Shown piece by piece: positions 43,517-51,485 of a stretch of 64,000 nt of DNA (position 1 is the first letter of the stretch; each line of letters opens with the position of its first letter). Both the position numbers and the translations under genes were made by a program. The notes under the pieces are model-generated. The model did not search any database. It was not told the origin of the DNA and saw nothing but the letters and a program-made list of their open reading frames with translations. Location: assembly GCA_963737225.1 (NCBI GenBank), contig CAVTSA010000017.1:62001-126000 (forward strand), in the 5' to 3' direction. The stretch is from CAVTSA01 sp963737225. GTDB lineage: Bacteria > Chloroflexota > Dormibacteria > Dormibacterales > Dormibacteraceae.

Positions 43517-44226
43517 ATGGCGAGCATCCCCAGTCCGAAGAACGTTCAGATCGCCGTCGTCGACTGGCTCGACCAGCGGTTCCCGTTCACCGCCGCGGTG
43601 GACGACGCGCTCTACCAGCGAGTGCCCAACTTCGCCAACGCGTTCTACTACTGCTTTGGCGGGATGGTGTTCACGCTGATCGTCTTTCAGATCCTGACCG
43701 GGATCTTCCTCAGCTTCTACTACGTGCCGGACGCGGCGACGGTGTCCAGCAGCTTCGGGAATCAGCCCGCGGCGTGGGCCAGCGTCCAGTTCATCATGAA
43801 GGACGTCTACATGGGGCCGCTGGTGCGGGGCATCCACTTCTGGGGCGCGAACCTGCTGATCGTGATGATCGTCCTGCACATGGCACGCGTCTTCTGGACC
43901 GGCTCCTACCGAGCTCCGCGCGAGCTGAACTGGATGGTCGGCGTGATCATGCTCTTCATCATCATCGCGTTCTCCCTGACCGGCTACCTGCTGCCCTGGG
44001 ACTCCACCTCATACTGGGCGTCGGAGGTGACGATCCAGCTGGTCGGCCTGGCGCCGATCGTGGGTGACGCGCTCCGCAACATCCTGCAAGGGAGTCCGAT
44101 CCTGGGCGGCGCCACGCTGCAGCGGTTCTTCACGCTGCACGTGTTCATCCTCCCGCGGCCATCGTGCTGCTCATGTACGTCCACTTCCGGATGATCCGGC
44201 GGGCCGGCATCTCGGAGCCCATGTGA
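43517..44226 (+). CDS. Cytochrome b6-type subunit, broken by a one-base frameshift near the end
   Basis: Heme-bearing half of a split cytochrome b. FYYVPDAATVSSSFG, the first His pair in RGIHFWGANLLIVMIVLHMARV (14 residues apart), and RAPRELNWMVGVIMLFIIIA and SLTGYLLPWD are classic. The second His pair begins at FFTLHVFILP, then the frame fails at 44152-44160 (TCCCGCGGCC) and stops at 44194. Adding one base lets it continue AAIVLLMYVHFRMIRRAGIS to 44226, about 236 residues. With that repair the second pair is 15 residues apart, the cytochrome b6 pattern, but this depends on the repair chosen. Complex III function would be lost if the break is real, so a sequence error is more likely. Confidence 0.87.
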
Positions 44227-44227
44227 G

Positions 44228-44956
44228 ATGACTGACGAGAAGAGAGTCCGGCGGGTTAGAGACGAGAGTCCGGACGGCATCCCGACCACGCAGTGGGACG
44301 GCCTCTGGTCCGAGGGCCCGGGCGCGACGACCGCGGCGATCCCGATCGTCGAGGTGGACGGGGGCGGCGGCCACGGCGGCCACGTGCTGGAGCCTTCGGA
44401 CAAGCGAATCCTGATCGGGAAGGACGACATCCTCTACCCGATCGCGGTCTCGCTGGGGCTGGTCTCGGTGCTCTTCGGCCAGTCGGCGGGACACCACCTG
44501 GCGGACGACATGCCGGAGGAGGAGACCCACCCGTTCTTCCCCGACCACTTCTGGCCGTACCCCGTGATCATGATGTCGATGCTGATCGCGATGGGCCTGC
44601 TGTCGGTCTTCCAGGCGATCAACATGCAGCTTCCGAGCGCGGCGAACCCGACCATCGTCATCACGCCGCGGCCGGACTGGTACTTCCTCTGGCTCTTCCA
44701 GTTCCTGAAGCTGGGGCCGGAGGTGGTGATGGCGATCTACATCCCGACCGTCATCATCCTGATCCTGCTCCTCTGGCCGTTCCTGGACCAGATCGTGGGG
44801 CCGCGCCTGGCCCGCCTCCTGGGGTGGGCGACGTGGCCGGTGCCGGGCCGGAACGTGATCACGGGGACCGCGTGGATCCTCCTCATGACCTGGGTCGCGT
44901 CCTTCACGTTCTGGGCGCTGGCCGGCTGGACCATCTTCGGGATCACCGGCGGCTAG
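44228..44956 (+). CDS. Cytochrome bc complex subunit IV-like (C-terminal cytochrome b part)
   Basis: 242-residue membrane protein corresponding to subunit IV of the b6f complex, or the C-terminal half of cytochrome b. An extended N-terminal part (Gly/His-rich GGGGHGGH near residue 45) precedes helices at ILYPIAVSLGLVSVLFG, VIMMSMLIAMGLLSVFQA, VVMAIYIPTVIILILLLWPF and ILLMTWVASFTFWALAG. The Qo-site motif is PRPDWYFLWLFQFLK, where PDWY replaces PEWY. ATG one base after the upstream gene. No cytochrome c or f gene is in the window, so the third redox partner is unknown. Confidence 0.88.
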   Translation: MTDEKRVRRVRDESPDGIPTTQWDGLWSEGPGATTAAIPIVEVDGGGGHGGHVLEPSDKRILIGKDDILYPIAVSLGLVSVLFGQSAGHHLADDMPEEETHPFFPDHFWPYPVIMMSMLIAMGLLSVFQAINMQLPSAANPTIVITPRPDWYFLWLFQFLKLGPEVVMAIYIPTVIILILLLWPFLDQIVGPRLARLLGWATWPVPGRNVITGTAWILLMTWVASFTFWALAGWTIFGITGG

Positions 44957-44991
44957 CTGCGCCCTTCCTGGGACGCCCAGTGCCGCTAGCG

Positions 44992-45061
44992 GGCACGTTT
45001 CTGCACACCCCGTGCCTTCCGGGCGCCGGGTAGGAACGGGGTGTGCAGAAACGGTCGTTCC
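44992..45061. repeat. Inverted pair of palindromic units, TGCA centres 42 bp apart
   Basis: CGTTTCTGCACACCCCGT at 44996-45013 recurs as its reverse complement at 45036-45053. Their TGCA centres (45002-45005 and 45044-45047) are exactly 42 bases apart. Outer arms GGCACG/CGTGCC and GGAACG/CGTTCC allow each unit to fold on its own, or the two to fold together as one 18-bp stem. It sits between the convergent stops of subunit IV and the ERCC4 nuclease. Confidence 0.75.
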
Positions 45062-45090
45062 GGGTTTGCGGCGCCGGCCGCATGCGCAGG

Positions 45091-46089
45091 CTACTCGTCG
45101 TTGGCGGGGTGCGACTGGTCCCAGGCCGCCCACACCTCGGGACGGAGGCGGCCGCGGTCGGGCACGTGCAGGCCATGGTCCCGCGCCCACGCCCGCACCT
45201 CGCTCGCGGTCGGCTTGCCGGATGACCGCGGCCTCAGGACCCGCAGCGCGGGCTGGGGCAGGGAGCTGACCCGCGCCTCGGCGGCTGCCTCGGTATCCGC
45301 CCAGCTGTACGCCGCCGCCAGGTAGCGGTATGTCCACTCCTCAGCCAGTCCGCGGGTCTCGCAGAACACGATCGGAATCTCCGGCCACCGCACCTGGAGC
45401 TCGGCCAGCGAGTCCGCGACCAAAGCGGGCCGCACGTAGCTCGACTTGAAGAGCTGCGAGTAGCGGTCCTCCACCACCACCGCGGCGCGTGGGAGCCCGG
45501 CCAGCTCACCCAGCGCGAACCTCAGCCGCCCGTCCAGAGCGCTGCTGATCAGGTCCGGCAGCGACTTCCGCTCCACCGCCGCCACCAGACGCTCCCCCAG
45601 GCGCACGCCGTAGTCGCCGCACGGCAGCGCTTGCCGGGTCGTGCGCACCTGCTGCGTCTTGAAGGTGTAGGCGTAGTGCTCGTGCGCGTCGACCAGGACC
45701 TCCAGCTCGTCCAGGCCGGCCGCCCGGGCTGTCGGCACGGACACCTGCGGACGCGCCTGCCGGCGGGTGCGCGACGACTGCCAGAAGATCGTCTCCCGCC
45801 CTCGGGAGACCGTGTACACGATCTGCGAGCGGTTCTCCCGCGCGCGGTCCAGCACCAGGTCGATGGCGCCGCCCCGGCGCGCGCAGGACCGGACCGGCAC
45901 CCGTTCCACGATCTCGGGTTGCCGCGGCCAGTCTTCCCGCAGCATCGGATAGCAGAAGAGGGCCTTGGTACGAGGCCAGACGCCCGAGGTCCGGAACACG
46001 AGTCCACCACCGTGGGGGACCAGGAGCAGGTAGCCGAGGTGCGATTCGGGGTCAGGATTCTTCGCGATCAGCAGCTCCGGCACCGGCAC
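45091..46089 (-). CDS. ERCC4-type nuclease fused to an Lsr2-like DNA-binding domain
   Basis: 332-residue protein in two recognisable parts after an unassigned N-terminal ~125 residues. Residues ~130-265 are an ERCC4/XPF nuclease fold: VLVDAHEHYAYTFK (first acid), LPCGDYGVRLGERLVAAVERKSLPDL with the GDY and the ERKxxxD metal site, GRLRFALGEL, VVEDRYSQLF. All expected catalytic residues are visible. The last ~40 residues, TASEVRAWARDHGLHVPDRG, continuing with RLRPEVWAAW, match the C-terminal domain of Lsr2 (WARxxG-x5-RGR-P-x-V), which binds AT-rich DNA in the minor groove. The gene starts four bases after the cellulose-synthase-like gene stop. A nuclease aimed at AT-rich or foreign DNA is inferred. 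Confidence 0.85.
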   Translation of the reverse strand: MPVPELLIAKNPDPESHLGYLLLVPHGGGLVFRTSGVWPRTKALFCYPMLREDWPRQPEIVERVPVRSCARRGGAIDLVLDRARENRSQIVYTVSRGRETIFWQSSRTRRQARPQVSVPTARAAGLDELEVLVDAHEHYAYTFKTQQVRTTRQALPCGDYGVRLGERLVAAVERKSLPDLISSALDGRLRFALGELAGLPRAAVVVEDRYSQLFKSSYVRPALVADSLAELQVRWPEIPIVFCETRGLAEEWTYRYLAAAYSWADTEAAAEARVSSLPQPALRVLRPRSSGKPTASEVRAWARDHGLHVPDRGRLRPEVWAAWDQSHPANDE

Positions 46090-46093
46090 CTGC

Positions 46094-47650
46094 TCAGACC
46101 TTCTCGGTGACGCGGTATTCGAGGTACTTCCCGAGCAGGAGGCGGGTGTGCGACTCGAGCGCCGGGATCGCGTTCAGCACGATGCCGATGATCGGGAACG
46201 TGAGGTACTGGAAGTAGATCGCGACCCGGTGGAAGCGGCTCCAGCCGGGCGGTTTGGGCGGCAGCAGGCGGGCCTCGACGTAGATCAGGATGGCGGCCGA
46301 GAAGAGCGCCGCCGAGACGATCAGCGTCGAGAACACCCACAGGTTCTGCCCGAAGTCGGTGAGCGAGAAGTCGACCGAGACCCAGACCGGCATGTCGGTC
46401 CCCAGCAGCAGGAGGATCGGCAGGAAGACCCAGTTCACATGCGTCGCGCTGAGGTTCCAGAAGCGGTAGATGCGGAGCCAGAACGGGATCTCCGGGTGCT
46501 CGAAGAGGCGCTTGGCCGCGTAGGGAATGTCGGTCACCCCCCACGCCCAGCGTTTGGTCTGGTTGTACTGGTTGAGCAGCGTCCCGGCGTAGTCGCGGGA
46601 TTCCGGCGAGTCCCCGTAGAGCGGCAGGAAGCACGGCCGCACCTTGAGATCCCGCCCGAAGACGAAGAACGATTTCCAGAAGAAGCGCGAATCCTCCGGG
46701 ATCACGTCCTTGTCCCAGTACCCGACGCGGCGCACGGTGTCGAGCAGCAGGCTGTAGCTCGAGAACGGCACCAGCCGCCGGGGTTGGGAGTGCATATAGA
46801 GCGCGGATTGGGTGGAGATCGCGGTCATCACGCGCACCGGCGTCGGCACCGCCCAGATGTTGTTGTAGAAGAGCTGGATCGGCTGCCAGATCGTGCTGTC
46901 GGGCAAGGGCGTCCGGGCCTGGTGATAGCTGAGCCAGGCGAAGTACTGGGGGTGGACCCGATAGTCCGAGTCGAGGTCGGTGACGATCACCCGCTTCAAG
47001 TCGTATCCGAGGTCGGTGAGACGCTTCACCATGGTGCGGCCGCCCCAGTTCATGGCCGCCGACTTGCCCGGTACCAGCGGCGGCTCGAGCGGGTCCTTGA
47101 TGTGGTAGAAGTCCGCGAACTCGTGGCCGAACTTCTCGCGCAGCCGGGCCACGTTCGCCCACCCCGGCTTGTCCGTCTCGCGCGTGATGATGCCGACCAG
47201 CTTCAGCTCCCTGGGATAGTTGGCCTCCGCCATCGCCTGCACCGTCCGCTCCAGCGTGGTGTAGGGCTCGGTGTAGGTCGGGATCAGGCAGAGGTGGGAG
47301 TAGCTGAGCGGGTCCCGGCTCCCCTCGGGGACGGGTTCCCGGCACTTCTCCAGCCAGTCCATCTTCATGTCACGGCGCAGGTGGCGGTAGGTCCCCCAGC
47401 TACCCCTGACGACGATCGTCGAGCGGGTGAACCAGTAGAGGTCGAAGATGAGGATCGAGATCGCCACCGCCAGCGCCCCGTAGTAGCCGAAGGCGAGCGG
47501 GATCCAGGCGGGAGACAGCACCAGGGTCCAGGTCAGAAGACCGGGTGCGATCTCCAGCACGCGGTCCCGCGCCTGCAGAAGAGGCCCGGGCTCCGCCGTG
47601 CCCCCGGCGGCGGAGACCGAGCCGGCCGGCTCCTGCGTGGTTGTGGCCAT
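46094..47650 (-). CDS. Cellulose-synthase-like membrane glycosyltransferase (GT2)
   Basis: Processive-type GT2 with membrane helices, 518 residues: two helices near residues 45-75, a cytosolic catalytic domain, then four C-terminal helices. Catalytic motifs are SHLCLIPTYTEPYTTLERTV, VIVTDLDSDYRVHPQYF (DxD), VIPEDSRFFWKSFF (ED) and NQYNQTKRWAWGV, corresponding to the QxxRW of processive enzymes (here QTKRW). No PilZ domain is present, so it is not a c-di-GMP-gated BcsA. It probably elongates a beta-glycan across the membrane; product unknown. It is read divergently from thioredoxin, and the nuclease gene follows by four bases. Confidence 0.85.
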   Translation of the reverse strand: MATTTQEPAGSVSAAGGTAEPGPLLQARDRVLEIAPGLLTWTLVLSPAWIPLAFGYYGALAVAISILIFDLYWFTRSTIVVRGSWGTYRHLRRDMKMDWLEKCREPVPEGSRDPLSYSHLCLIPTYTEPYTTLERTVQAMAEANYPRELKLVGIITRETDKPGWANVARLREKFGHEFADFYHIKDPLEPPLVPGKSAAMNWGGRTMVKRLTDLGYDLKRVIVTDLDSDYRVHPQYFAWLSYHQARTPLPDSTIWQPIQLFYNNIWAVPTPVRVMTAISTQSALYMHSQPRRLVPFSSYSLLLDTVRRVGYWDKDVIPEDSRFFWKSFFVFGRDLKVRPCFLPLYGDSPESRDYAGTLLNQYNQTKRWAWGVTDIPYAAKRLFEHPEIPFWLRIYRFWNLSATHVNWVFLPILLLLGTDMPVWVSVDFSLTDFGQNLWVFSTLIVSAALFSAAILIYVEARLLPPKPPGWSRFHRVAIYFQYLTFPIIGIVLNAIPALESHTRLLLGKYLEYRVTEKV

Positions 47651-47723
47651 GCCGCGTCAATTCTCCCAGCCAGGGATCGGTGCGGTCGGAATACGTTCTG
47701 GGGGCGGTGGTGTTTCGTGGGTC

Positions 47724-48059
47724 ATGAGCAGTGTCAAAGAGTTTTCGGACGGGACCTGGGATCAGGACGTTCTGAAGGCTGAGGGCACCGTGCTGGTCGA
47801 CTTCTCGGCGACCTGGTGCGGTCCCTGCAAGGCGATGGCGCCGGTGGTCGACGACCTCGCCGAGGAGTATCAGGGCAGGGTCACGGTGGGCAAGCTCGAC
47901 GTGGACGACAGCCCCAAGACCGCGATGCAGTACGACGTTCGCGGAGTCCCCACCCTGGGCGTGTTCCGCAACGGGCAGCTGATCGACCGGCTGGTCGGCT
48001 ACCCGGGCCCGCGTGGCGTCCGGTCCTTTTTCGAGAAGCAGGCGCCGGTCAAGGCCTGA
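47724..48059 (+). CDS. trxA: Thioredoxin
   Basis: Cytoplasmic disulfide reductase of 111 residues with the standard WCGPCK active site in VLVDFSATWCGPCKAMAPVV, the cis-Pro loop RGVPTLGVFRNGQLIDRLVG, and the usual C-terminal helix. Length and order match E. coli TrxA. The ATG at 47724 begins the fold; the frame is open earlier. A two-hairpin terminator with a U-tract follows, so it is probably a single-gene transcript. It reduces ribonucleotide reductase, methionine sulfoxide reductase and similar targets. Confidence 0.93.
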   Translation: MSSVKEFSDGTWDQDVLKAEGTVLVDFSATWCGPCKAMAPVVDDLAEEYQGRVTVGKLDVDDSPKTAMQYDVRGVPTLGVFRNGQLIDRLVGYPGPRGVRSFFEKQAPVKA

Positions 48060-48060
48060 C

Positions 48061-48113
48061 CAATCACTCTGGTGATTGAGAGGCGGCCCCATCGGACCGC
48101 CTCTTCTTTTTTT
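48061..48113 (+). terminator. Double-hairpin Rho-independent terminator of trxA
   Basis: CAATCAC/GTGATTG forms a first small hairpin (48061-48078). GAGGCGG (48080-48086) and CCGCCTC (48097-48103) form the main stem, followed by TTCTTTTTTT at 48104-48113. It is the only clear U-tract terminator I saw in the window. Confidence 0.85.
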
Positions 48114-48237
48114 GTTCGCGGTTGGGTGGACCGAACGAGAAGCCCCGGGTGCCTTCCGGTCGGAGTCACCAACGATGCCCCCTCATCCGGCACCTACGCT
48201 TTACTCCGAATGAATCACCGACTCGAGGAGGGGAAGC

Positions 48238-49680
48238 ATGGCCGTAACGCTGGCCACGAATAGCAGGACGACACCCGCCGAGGTGTTGCAGAGGGCGCGG
48301 GAGAATGGCATCAAGGTCGTCGACATCCGGTTCAGCGACCTTTTCGGCACCATGCAGCACTTCAGCGTCCCGCTCGACGAGTTCGACGAGGGCGCCTTCG
48401 AGGAGGGGCTTGGCTTCGACGCCTCCTCGGTGCGCGGCTTTCAGTCGATCGAAGAGAGCGACATGCTCTTGTTCCCCGACCCGGACACCGCGATCATCGA
48501 CCCCATCCTCCAGGTCCCCACGCTGGCGGTCACCTGTGACGTGGTGGACCCGCTGACCCACCAGCCGTACAGCCGGGATCCCCGGTACATCGCCCGCAAG
48601 GCGGAGGAGTACCTGAAGACCACCGGCATCGCGGACACCAGCTACTGGGGTCCGGAAGCCGAGTTCTACATCTTCAAGGACCTGCGCTTCGACCAGAACG
48701 TCCACAGCGGCTACTACTTCATCGACTCCGACATGGGGCACTGGAACACGGGGGCCAACGGGAGGCCCAACCTCGGCTACCGGCCGCGAGCCAAGGGCGG
48801 CTACTTCCAGGCACCACCCGTCGACAAGCTCCAGGACCTCCGCTCCGAGATCATGCTGAAGCTGATCGACGCCGGGGTGACGGTCGAGGTGCAGCACGGC
48901 GAGGTCGGTACCGGTGGTCAGTCCGAGATCGACCTCCGTTTCGACACGCTGCGCAAGATGGCGGACCAGGTCGTCCTCTACAAGTACATCGTGCGCAACG
49001 TCTGCGACCAGAACGGGCTGGTCGCGACGTTCATGCCCAAGCCTCTGTTCGGTGACAACGGGACCGGCATGCACACCCACCAGAGCCTCTGGAAGGACGG
49101 CCAGACGCTGATGCACGACGCGTCCGGGTACGCGGGGTTGTCGGAGCTGGCGCGTCACTACATCGGCGGCCTGCTCGCGCACGCTCCGGCGCTGCTCGCG
49201 CTCTGCGCGCCCACCACCAACTCCTACCGGCGCCTGGTGCCGGGCTACGAGGCACCGATCAACCTGGTCTACTCGAAGCGGAATCGGTCCGCCTGCGTCC
49301 GCATCCCGATGTACTCGGACAGCCCGAAGGCGAAGCGGATCGAGTTCCGGTCGCCCGACCCGACGGCGAACCCCTACCTCGCGTTCCCCGCGATGCTGAT
49401 GGCGGGCCTCGACGGGATCAAGCGGGGACTGGAGCCGGCCGGCCCGCTGGACAAGGACATCTACGAGCTCGAGGGCCCTGAGAAGGACGCGATCGCCAGC
49501 GTGCCCGGCTCGCTGGAAGAGTCGGTGGCGGCACTCCGAGCGGATCACCAGTTCCTGCTCGAGGGCGGCGTCTTCACCCAGGACGTCCTCGACATGTACG
49601 TCGCGGTCAAAGAAGACGAGATCGACCAGGTCGCGCTGCGGCCGCACCCGTGGGAGTTCGCCCTCTACCACGACGCCTGA
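48238..49680 (+). CDS. glnA: Glutamine synthetase, type I
   Basis: Makes glutamine from glutamate, ammonia and ATP. 480 residues, GSI size, likely a dodecamer. Signatures: RFSDLFGTMQHFSVP, GLGFDASSVRGF, YWGPEAEFYIF (metal ligands), VEVQHGEVGTGGQSEID, FMPKPLFGDNGTGMHTHQSL and RIEFRSPDPTANPYLAF. DKDIYELEG places a Tyr where GSI-beta enzymes are adenylylated, so activity may be controlled by covalent AMP addition; the responsible enzyme is not in the window. GAGGAGGGG lies six bases before the ATG. A hairpin follows the stop. Confidence 0.95.
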   Translation: MAVTLATNSRTTPAEVLQRARENGIKVVDIRFSDLFGTMQHFSVPLDEFDEGAFEEGLGFDASSVRGFQSIEESDMLLFPDPDTAIIDPILQVPTLAVTCDVVDPLTHQPYSRDPRYIARKAEEYLKTTGIADTSYWGPEAEFYIFKDLRFDQNVHSGYYFIDSDMGHWNTGANGRPNLGYRPRAKGGYFQAPPVDKLQDLRSEIMLKLIDAGVTVEVQHGEVGTGGQSEIDLRFDTLRKMADQVVLYKYIVRNVCDQNGLVATFMPKPLFGDNGTGMHTHQSLWKDGQTLMHDASGYAGLSELARHYIGGLLAHAPALLALCAPTTNSYRRLVPGYEAPINLVYSKRNRSACVRIPMYSDSPKAKRIEFRSPDPTANPYLAFPAMLMAGLDGIKRGLEPAGPLDKDIYELEGPEKDAIASVPGSLEESVAALRADHQFLLEGGVFTQDVLDMYVAVKEDEIDQVALRPHPWEFALYHDA

Positions 49681-49721
49681 CGGGTTTAGGTACACTCTGA
49701 CCAGAAACCCACCCCACGCCC

Positions 49722-49749
49722 GAGGGCCCCAGGTAACACTGGGGCCCTC
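49722..49749 (+). terminator. 11-bp hairpin after glnA
   Basis: GAGGGCCCCAG and CTGGGGCCCTC pair perfectly around GTAACA. A smaller GGGTTT/AAACCC hairpin (49682-49710) precedes it. The U-tract is weak (TTCGTATCT). Confidence 0.7.
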
Positions 49750-49823
49750 TTCGTATCTCTGGGCCCGGGGCACGGAGGACGCGGCGCCCGGGAATGACGG
49801 TTGTGGCGTGGCCGTTGCTGTGA

Positions 49824-50819
49824 GTGAAACTAATGGCAGCGATGACACGGTGGTTCCGGGAGCACTGGGTGGTGGTCGTCGGAGTCATCGCGTTGGTCGC
49901 TCTGGTCATCGCCGTGCATCCGGCGCAGGTGGCACGGGCGCTGGCACACGCCGACCCGGCGATGCTCGCCCTCATGCTCCCTACGGTGCTGCTGCTCTAC
50001 CTGGTGCACGCGGTCGCCTGGTGGATCGCGCTGCGGGGAGCCGGGATCAAGGTCACGCTCTGGCGAGCGATCGCGATCACGTACATGTCGCAGACGTTCA
50101 CCTACCTCCCTGGCGGTGACCTCTGGCGGGTACCCCTGGTCGAGACCGGAAGCCAAACCCGCGTCGAGGTCGGGGCCGTGACCGGCACCGTGGTCTTCGA
50201 CGACCTGGTCTACTTCGTCGTGCTCACGCTGGCCATGGTCCCCGCCGCCCTGCAGGCCCCGTTGCTGTTCACCGGGCTTGGCGCGACGCTGCTGCCGCAG
50301 GCCGTGATCTTCACCATCCTGCTCTGGCCCTGGCTCTACCACGCGCTCGCCGGACTGGTGACCCGCCTCCCGCTGCTGCGCCGGTTCGAGGCGCAGGTGC
50401 AGCTGCTGGGGCCTTCGTTCCGGCATCTGCTGCGCCCCCGGACGCTGATCCCGGTGGTCCTGCTCGACGTGCTCGCCTCGCTGCTCGCAATCGCGCTCTT
50501 CACGCTCGCGCTGCGGGGAGTCCACGCGGACCGCGTGAGCCTCTCCCGCATCGCGTTCACCTACTCGCTGGGCCAGGTCGGCTCCAGCCTGACCGTGCTC
50601 CCCTCCTCCCTGGGCGCCTACGAGGCGCTGATGACCGGCCTGATCGCGACCCAGGGCGTGGCCGCCGCGGTGGCCGCCGTCGCCGCCCTCCTCTACCGCG
50701 GGTTCAACGACATCCTGATGGCCCTGATCGGGTTCGGGATGGCGGTCGTCCTGCGCCGCGTCGAGCCGCGTCCTGACCGCCCGCAGCAGGTTCATGTCTC
50801 CGGCACCGGTTCCGGCTGA
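49824..50819 (+). CDS. UPF0104/YbhN-like integral membrane protein
   Basis: 331-residue protein with about eight membrane helices of the lysylphosphatidylglycerol synthase/YbhN type (flippase-like transmembrane domain). Features include LVHAVAWWIALRG, ITYMSQTFTYLPGGDLWRVP and TYSLGQVGSSLTVLPSSLGAYEALM, where GxxPGGLG/SLG-type turns between helices are usual. There is no C-terminal synthase domain, so transfer of amino acids to lipids is not expected. Related proteins act in lipid or sugar-lipid transport. The start is GTG at 49824 or ATG at 49833. The next gene overlaps it by 26 bases, so they are coupled. Confidence 0.75.
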   Translation: MKLMAAMTRWFREHWVVVVGVIALVALVIAVHPAQVARALAHADPAMLALMLPTVLLLYLVHAVAWWIALRGAGIKVTLWRAIAITYMSQTFTYLPGGDLWRVPLVETGSQTRVEVGAVTGTVVFDDLVYFVVLTLAMVPAALQAPLLFTGLGATLLPQAVIFTILLWPWLYHALAGLVTRLPLLRRFEAQVQLLGPSFRHLLRPRTLIPVVLLDVLASLLAIALFTLALRGVHADRVSLSRIAFTYSLGQVGSSLTVLPSSLGAYEALMTGLIATQGVAAAVAAVAALLYRGFNDILMALIGFGMAVVLRRVEPRPDRPQQVHVSGTGSG

Positions 50820-51414
50820 GCGCAACCGGCGGCCGCAGCCGGTCTGGTACCTCCTGCGGGCCGGCTGGGCGAGGCGCGGCCGGGCGCTGGGCGTGCTCGA
50901 CGTCTGGATCGGGTGGGAGCGCCTCCTGGCCGCCCTGCAGCGGATCCGGCCGATCCGCGAGGAAGGCGTCCTGCGGTACGCGGTGAGGCGCTACAGGGGC
51001 CCTCGGATGAGGCTGCGCGACGGTGGGCGGCTGGGGCCGGGTGCGGTGATCCTCGAGCTGCACCTGGACAATCACCGGTTCGCAGGCCTCGCGGCCGCCG
51101 GGGTCCGGCCGCTCGGGATGGTGCGGCTCCTGCGAGAGGACCTGCACGCGCTGGCTCGGCTGGTCGAGGGAGGGGCCCTGGGACCGGTCGCCGCGCTCCA
51201 CGGGACCACCTTCATGGCGCCCGCGGCCCCGATCCTCGGGTTCGAGTTCCGCCGCCTCCCCCACACCCTTCACCTGCGGCTGGACCGGTTCTTCATGGCC
51301 GGCCTGGTGCTGCTCTACAACCCCGGTGGCTGGAGGTCCGTCGAGCACCACTCCTCCCGGTGGCCCGGCGAGCTGTGGATGAGCACCGGCGAGCTGCGGC
51401 GGCGCTACCTCTGA
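50794..51414 (+). CDS. YkoP-like protein of unknown function
   Basis: 206-residue soluble protein. The central stretch LELHLDNHRFAGLAAAG and the later GFEFRRLP and LRLDRFFMAGLVLLYNPGGW resemble the YkoP-like domain found beside polysaccharide deacetylase domains in Firmicutes. The conserved HLDN block suggests a small-molecule or lipid-head-group site, but no reaction can be assigned. The ATG overlaps the upstream UPF0104 gene, implying a shared task at the membrane. It converges with the APH-family gene across a paired palindrome. Confidence 0.55.
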   Translation: MSPAPVPAERNRRPQPVWYLLRAGWARRGRALGVLDVWIGWERLLAALQRIRPIREEGVLRYAVRRYRGPRMRLRDGGRLGPGAVILELHLDNHRFAGLAAAGVRPLGMVRLLREDLHALARLVEGGALGPVAALHGTTFMAPAAPILGFEFRRLPHTLHLRLDRFFMAGLVLLYNPGGWRSVEHHSSRWPGELWMSTGELRRRYL

Positions 51415-51418
51415 GCGC

Positions 51419-51485
51419 CAGAGTGTCCGCACTCTGACCTTACCGCGGAGGTGCTAGCGTCGGAGTGTCCGCACTCTGACCTTAC
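51419..51485. repeat. 42-bp-spaced palindrome pair GAGTG-TCCG-CACTC
   Basis: GAGTGTCCGCACTCTGACCT plus TAC occurs at 51421-51443 and 51463-51485, offset exactly 42. Each copy contains the inverted repeat AGAGTG/CACTCT around TCCG; in the first copy it extends to CAGAGTG/CACTCTG. The second copy overlaps the TAA stop of the APH-family gene. It fills the gap between two convergent genes. Confidence 0.85.

Noticed and set aside
49682..49749. Small RNA gene after glnA (TACACT at 49691 followed by a hairpin)
   Set aside because: The box lies inside the loop of the first hairpin and the element is explained as the glnA transcript end.
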